Source: an uncultured Actinomycetes bacterium (GTDB lineage: Bacteria > Actinomycetota > Acidimicrobiia > Acidimicrobiales > Microtrichaceae). From it: a stretch of 7,914 nt of DNA. Positions 5,567-7,914 of the stretch are shown one piece after another. The stretch covers positions 1-7,914 of the forward strand of contig CAIYXG010000476.1 of the NCBI GenBank assembly GCA_903930035.1, read 5' to 3'. The translations under genes and the position numbers were made by a program. Below the pieces are notes generated by a model. That model was not told the DNA's origin and did no database searches. It saw only the letters and a list, made by a program, of their open reading frames with translations. Numbering within the stretch: the first letter of the stretch is position 1; each line of letters opens with the position of its first letter.

Positions 5567-6652
5567 ATGAACGAGCAGCAGCACGTCCACTCCGGGCACG
5601 GGTCCACGGGCGCACGCCCGCACGGACGGGTCCCGACACCGCTGTCCGACGGCCGGCCCGCCCGCACGGCGGTCGTGCTGGGCGCCGGCGGGACGGTCGG
5701 CATCGCCTACCACGCCGGGGTCGCCAAGGCGCTCGCCGACGCCGGGGTGCACCCCGCGGACGCCGACCTGGTGGTCGGCACGTCGGCCGGTTCCGTGATG
5801 GGGTCGATCGTCCGGGCGGGCCACGACCTCGAGACGGTCTGGTCCATGGCCCGGGAGAACCGGCACCCGTTCCGCGAGGACGAGCCGGCGTTCCGGCCCG
5901 ACGTGCTGTTCAAGCAGGCGTGGCGCACCCCGGTCGGCCTGGCCCGCCGCCTGGTCGGCTCCGGCTACGTGCTGCAGCGCAGCGCCATGCGCTGGCCGCC
6001 GATGAGCCCGCCGCTGTCGCTGCAGCGCTGGTACCGGGCCGGGATGGCGAGCACCTCCGAGCAGCGCGCCGAGCTGGTCGGCTGGACCGGCGAGGAGTGG
6101 CCCGACAAGGACCTGTGGCTCTGCACGGTCGACATCGTGACGGGACGCCGCATGGTGCTCGGCCAGCCCGGCAACCCGCGGCCCGCCCTGCCCGACGCCG
6201 TCCGGGCGGCCTCGGCCGTGCCCGGGCTCTACCCGCCGGTGCGGATCGGCCGGCGCATGCTCGTCGACGGCGGGGCGCACTCGTCGACCAACGTCGACGT
6301 GGCGGTCGCCGCCGGCGCCGGGCGCATCGTGGTGGCCGCCCCCATGGCGTTCGACCACGACGACCCGCCGCCGCTGCACCTGCGGGCCATGCGGGAGATG
6401 TTCGACCGCAAGCTCGAGCGCGAGCTGGCCGGGGCCCGGGCTGCCGGGGTGGACGTGCTGGTCCTGCGGCCGAACGCCCGGCAGGCCGCGGTGCAGGGGC
6501 TCAACCTGATGCGCCAGGACGGGCACAGCGAGGTGGCCGAGCTGGCCTACCTGGACACGGCCGCCGCCCTCCGCACCGCGTCAGGCCGGGAGTTTGCCCG
6601 GCAGTGGCGCCAGACCGTCCGGCAGGACCGTCAGGCCCCGCCCGCCATGTAG
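5567..6652 (+). CDS. Patatin-like phospholipase family protein
   Basis: A 361-residue serine acyl hydrolase that probably cleaves acyl chains from phospholipids or other lipids. The patatin elements are all present: the oxyanion-hole glycine-rich loop LGAGGTVGIAYHAGV (38-52), the nucleophile elbow GTSAGS with Ser73 (71-76), and the second half of the Ser-Asp dyad in VDGGAHSSTN (Asp234). AASAVPGLYPPVRI (about 213-226) before the DGG motif is also typical of bacterial patatins. The first 33 residues are a polar His/Gly/Arg-rich extension (HVHSGHGSTGARPHG) with no signal-peptide character, so a cytoplasmic or membrane-associated location is likely. The ATG at 5567 is the first start in the frame and lacks a strong Shine-Dalgarno. 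The gene is divergent from the DUF4126 gene. Its last 22 bp overlap the end of the convergent lipoprotein hydrolase gene. Confidence 0.93.
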   Translation: MNEQQHVHSGHGSTGARPHGRVPTPLSDGRPARTAVVLGAGGTVGIAYHAGVAKALADAGVHPADADLVVGTSAGSVMGSIVRAGHDLETVWSMARENRHPFREDEPAFRPDVLFKQAWRTPVGLARRLVGSGYVLQRSAMRWPPMSPPLSLQRWYRAGMASTSEQRAELVGWTGEEWPDKDLWLCTVDIVTGRRMVLGQPGNPRPALPDAVRAASAVPGLYPPVRIGRRMLVDGGAHSSTNVDVAVAAGAGRIVVAAPMAFDHDDPPPLHLRAMREMFDRKLERELAGARAAGVDVLVLRPNARQAAVQGLNLMRQDGHSEVAELAYLDTAAALRTASGREFARQWRQTVRQDRQAPPAM

Positions 6653-6662
6653 CGCCAGACCG
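6607..6662. repeat. Short 11-bp direct repeat at the convergent gene overlap
   Basis: GCGCCAGACCG occurs at 6607-6617 and again at 6652-6662, flanking the 22-bp overlap of the patatin and hydrolase genes. It may be a trace of a small duplication at the junction or chance in a G+C-rich sequence. No mobile-element structure accompanies it. Confidence 0.35.
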
Positions 6663-7683
6663 GCACGAACTGGCCGTCCGGCGCACACAGGTCCTGGGCC
6701 GTCGCGTTGTGCGCCTGCGACGCGTCGAGCGGGCACGACGGCGTCAGCGTGGTGACCAGGCGGTGCGACGAGCCCCACGGCCGCGCCGACGTCAGCACGT
6801 TGGTCTGCGCACCCGAGAGGCCGAGCGTCTGCTCGACGGCCCAGATCCGGGCGATGCCGACGTCCCGCGTGTGCACGAAGTCGGTCACGCGGGCCACAGG
6901 GATCTTGGCCTTGCGGGCCGCGACCCAGTTCGCCGTGGTCAGGGTGCCGTCGCCGTTGTCCCACGCGTCGTAGGCGCCGGAGAGCATGCCCACCCGGTCG
7001 ACCGGGTAGAAGCTCGACAGGTACAGCGCCACCGAGGCCCCCTGGGAGTGGCCCATCAGCACCACCTTCGACCAGTGCAGGTTGCAGGCGCCGTAGGTGG
7101 TGCTGAACGACGTGCACGCTCCGGCGGCGTCACGCTGCAGGAACTGGCCCCACCCCTCGGACGGGTAGGTCGTGGCCAGGTAGTTGACCAGCTTGAGCGT
7201 GCGGTTCACCGCCGAGTTGGTCCGCGTGATGTTGAGCAGCGGATGGTTGCGCGCCGACCCCTCGGGGTCCGCCACCCCCTGTCCGAAGGCGGTCTCGGCC
7301 CGCAGGTCCTGGTGGCAGTCGGGGTCCTCCTCCTGGGTGACGTCCGGGCAGCCGCCGGTGACCGAGAGCACGGCGTTGTAGCGCACCGTCGCCACGTGGT
7401 AGCCGTCGGCCGACAGCGCGTTGCTCAGCTCGGTGTGGGCCTGCGGGTTGGCGGACGTGCCGTGGAGCACCACCACCAGCTTGTTGCGGACGGTGCCGCC
7501 GGCGGCCTGCGCAATGTTCGTGAAGACCATCTCCGTGGGGAGGGACGGGTCGGTCAGGCGGGGGTCGACGGACCGCTGGCCCGGGCCGCCGGTGCCCGAC
7601 CCGCTGCCGCCGGACGGGCTGCTCGTGCACGCGGCAAGGGCGACCATCGCCACCGCCGTCGCCACTACTGCTCGCACCCTCAC
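6631..7683 (-). CDS. Lipoprotein alpha/beta hydrolase (secreted)
   Basis: A 350-residue exported hydrolase. Residues 1-19 are a lipoprotein signal: basic start VRVR, hydrophobic AVVATAVAMVA and lipobox LAAC with Cys19. A Ser/Gly/Pro-rich linker (SSPSGGSGSGTGGPG) then spaces the domain from the membrane. The alpha/beta-hydrolase fold is shown by the strand plus oxyanion turn VVVLHGTS (about 70-77) and the nucleophile elbow MGHSQGAS with Ser213. His307 (GSSHRLV) is a candidate catalytic His, and Asp239 or Asp268 may be the acid. Six further cysteines (112, 123, 190, 200, 317, 333) occur in close pairs that could form three disulfides, fitting an extracytoplasmic protein. The GTG at 7683 has GGGGG 7 nt upstream and gives a standard signal peptide. 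The ATG at 7710 adds nine residues and has no ribosome-binding site. The substrate is unknown; an esterase or lipase is likely. It lies 68 nt downstream of the fumarase gene on the same strand. Confidence 0.88.
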   Translation of the reverse strand: MRVRAVVATAVAMVALAACTSSPSGGSGSGTGGPGQRSVDPRLTDPSLPTEMVFTNIAQAAGGTVRNKLVVVLHGTSANPQAHTELSNALSADGYHVATVRYNAVLSVTGGCPDVTQEEDPDCHQDLRAETAFGQGVADPEGSARNHPLLNITRTNSAVNRTLKLVNYLATTYPSEGWGQFLQRDAAGACTSFSTTYGACNLHWSKVVLMGHSQGASVALYLSSFYPVDRVGMLSGAYDAWDNGDGTLTTANWVAARKAKIPVARVTDFVHTRDVGIARIWAVEQTLGLSGAQTNVLTSARPWGSSHRLVTTLTPSCPLDASQAHNATAQDLCAPDGQFVPVWRYMAGGA

Positions 7684-7751
7684 GCGCTGACCCCCAGGGA
7701 ACCCGGCCATGGTCGCACACCGCTCGGCGGCCCGGCAACGAGTTCCGACGC
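7684..7751. promoter_or_regulatory. Gap between fumarase and lipoprotein hydrolase genes
   Basis: This 68-nt same-strand gap contains the hydrolase ribosome-binding site (GGGGG, minus strand, about 7691-7695). I see only a weak 4-bp stem (CCGC/GCGG near 7721-7731) and no T-tract, so there is no clear terminator after the fumarase gene. Read-through from the fumarase gene into the hydrolase gene is possible. Confidence 0.35.

Positions 7752-7914
<163 letters not shown>

Noticed and set aside
5474..6526. A 350-codon minus-strand frame opposite the patatin gene
   Set aside because: It is antisense to an intact patatin with all catalytic motifs, and its product shows only shadow composition.
7684..7710. 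ATG at 7710 as start of the lipoprotein hydrolase
   Set aside because: It has no ribosome-binding site and adds nine non-hydrophobic residues before the signal peptide; GTG 7683 has a good site and a standard n-region.

Overview
The window is very GC-rich DNA with strong G/C preference at third codon positions and frequent GTG starts. Together with the protein families present (DUF2252, DUF4126, an HdeD-like protein, an actinobacterial-looking P-type ATPase), this suggests a chromosomal segment of a high-GC actinobacterium. The genus cannot be named from the sequence alone. I see no tRNA, rRNA, CRISPR array, insertion sequence, integrase or phage gene.

Layout. (1) Bases 1-2532, minus strand: a small zinc-ribbon protein with a Lys/Ala/Pro-rich tail (2532 to 2059), then after 48 nt a P2-type cation-transporting ATPase (2010 down to the left edge, C-terminus cut off). 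(2) 2533-2698: a divergent intergenic region. (3) 2699-4090, plus strand: a DUF2252 protein with motifs like those of aminoglycoside-phosphotransferase/protein-kinase folds. (4) 4107-5404, minus strand: a DUF4126 membrane protein followed by an HdeD/DUF308-like six-helix membrane protein. The latter converges on the DUF2252 gene, with both stop codons inside one inverted repeat. (5) 5405-5566: a divergent intergenic region with two adjacent perfect hairpins. (6) 5567-6652, plus strand: a patatin-like phospholipase whose 3' end overlaps by 22 bp the end of a convergent gene. (7) 6631-7683, minus strand: that convergent gene, a secreted lipoprotein alpha/beta hydrolase. (8) 7752-7914, minus strand: the last codons of a class I (iron-sulfur) fumarate hydratase.

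How the genes fit together. Several products act at or in the membrane (cation pump, two polytopic membrane proteins, a lipoprotein hydrolase, a patatin lipase), but nothing shows that they form one pathway. The zinc-ribbon/ATPase pair and the DUF4126/HdeD pair could each be an operon. The rest looks like an ordinary mosaic of short divergent and convergent units.

I found no convincing new multi-gene system. The points most worth following up are the apparent circular permutation of kinase-like motifs in the DUF2252 protein, a Gly-to-Ser change in the ion-binding M4 motif of the ATPase, a 12-bp tandem repeat encoding the basic tail of the zinc-ribbon protein, and the hairpins at gene junctions.
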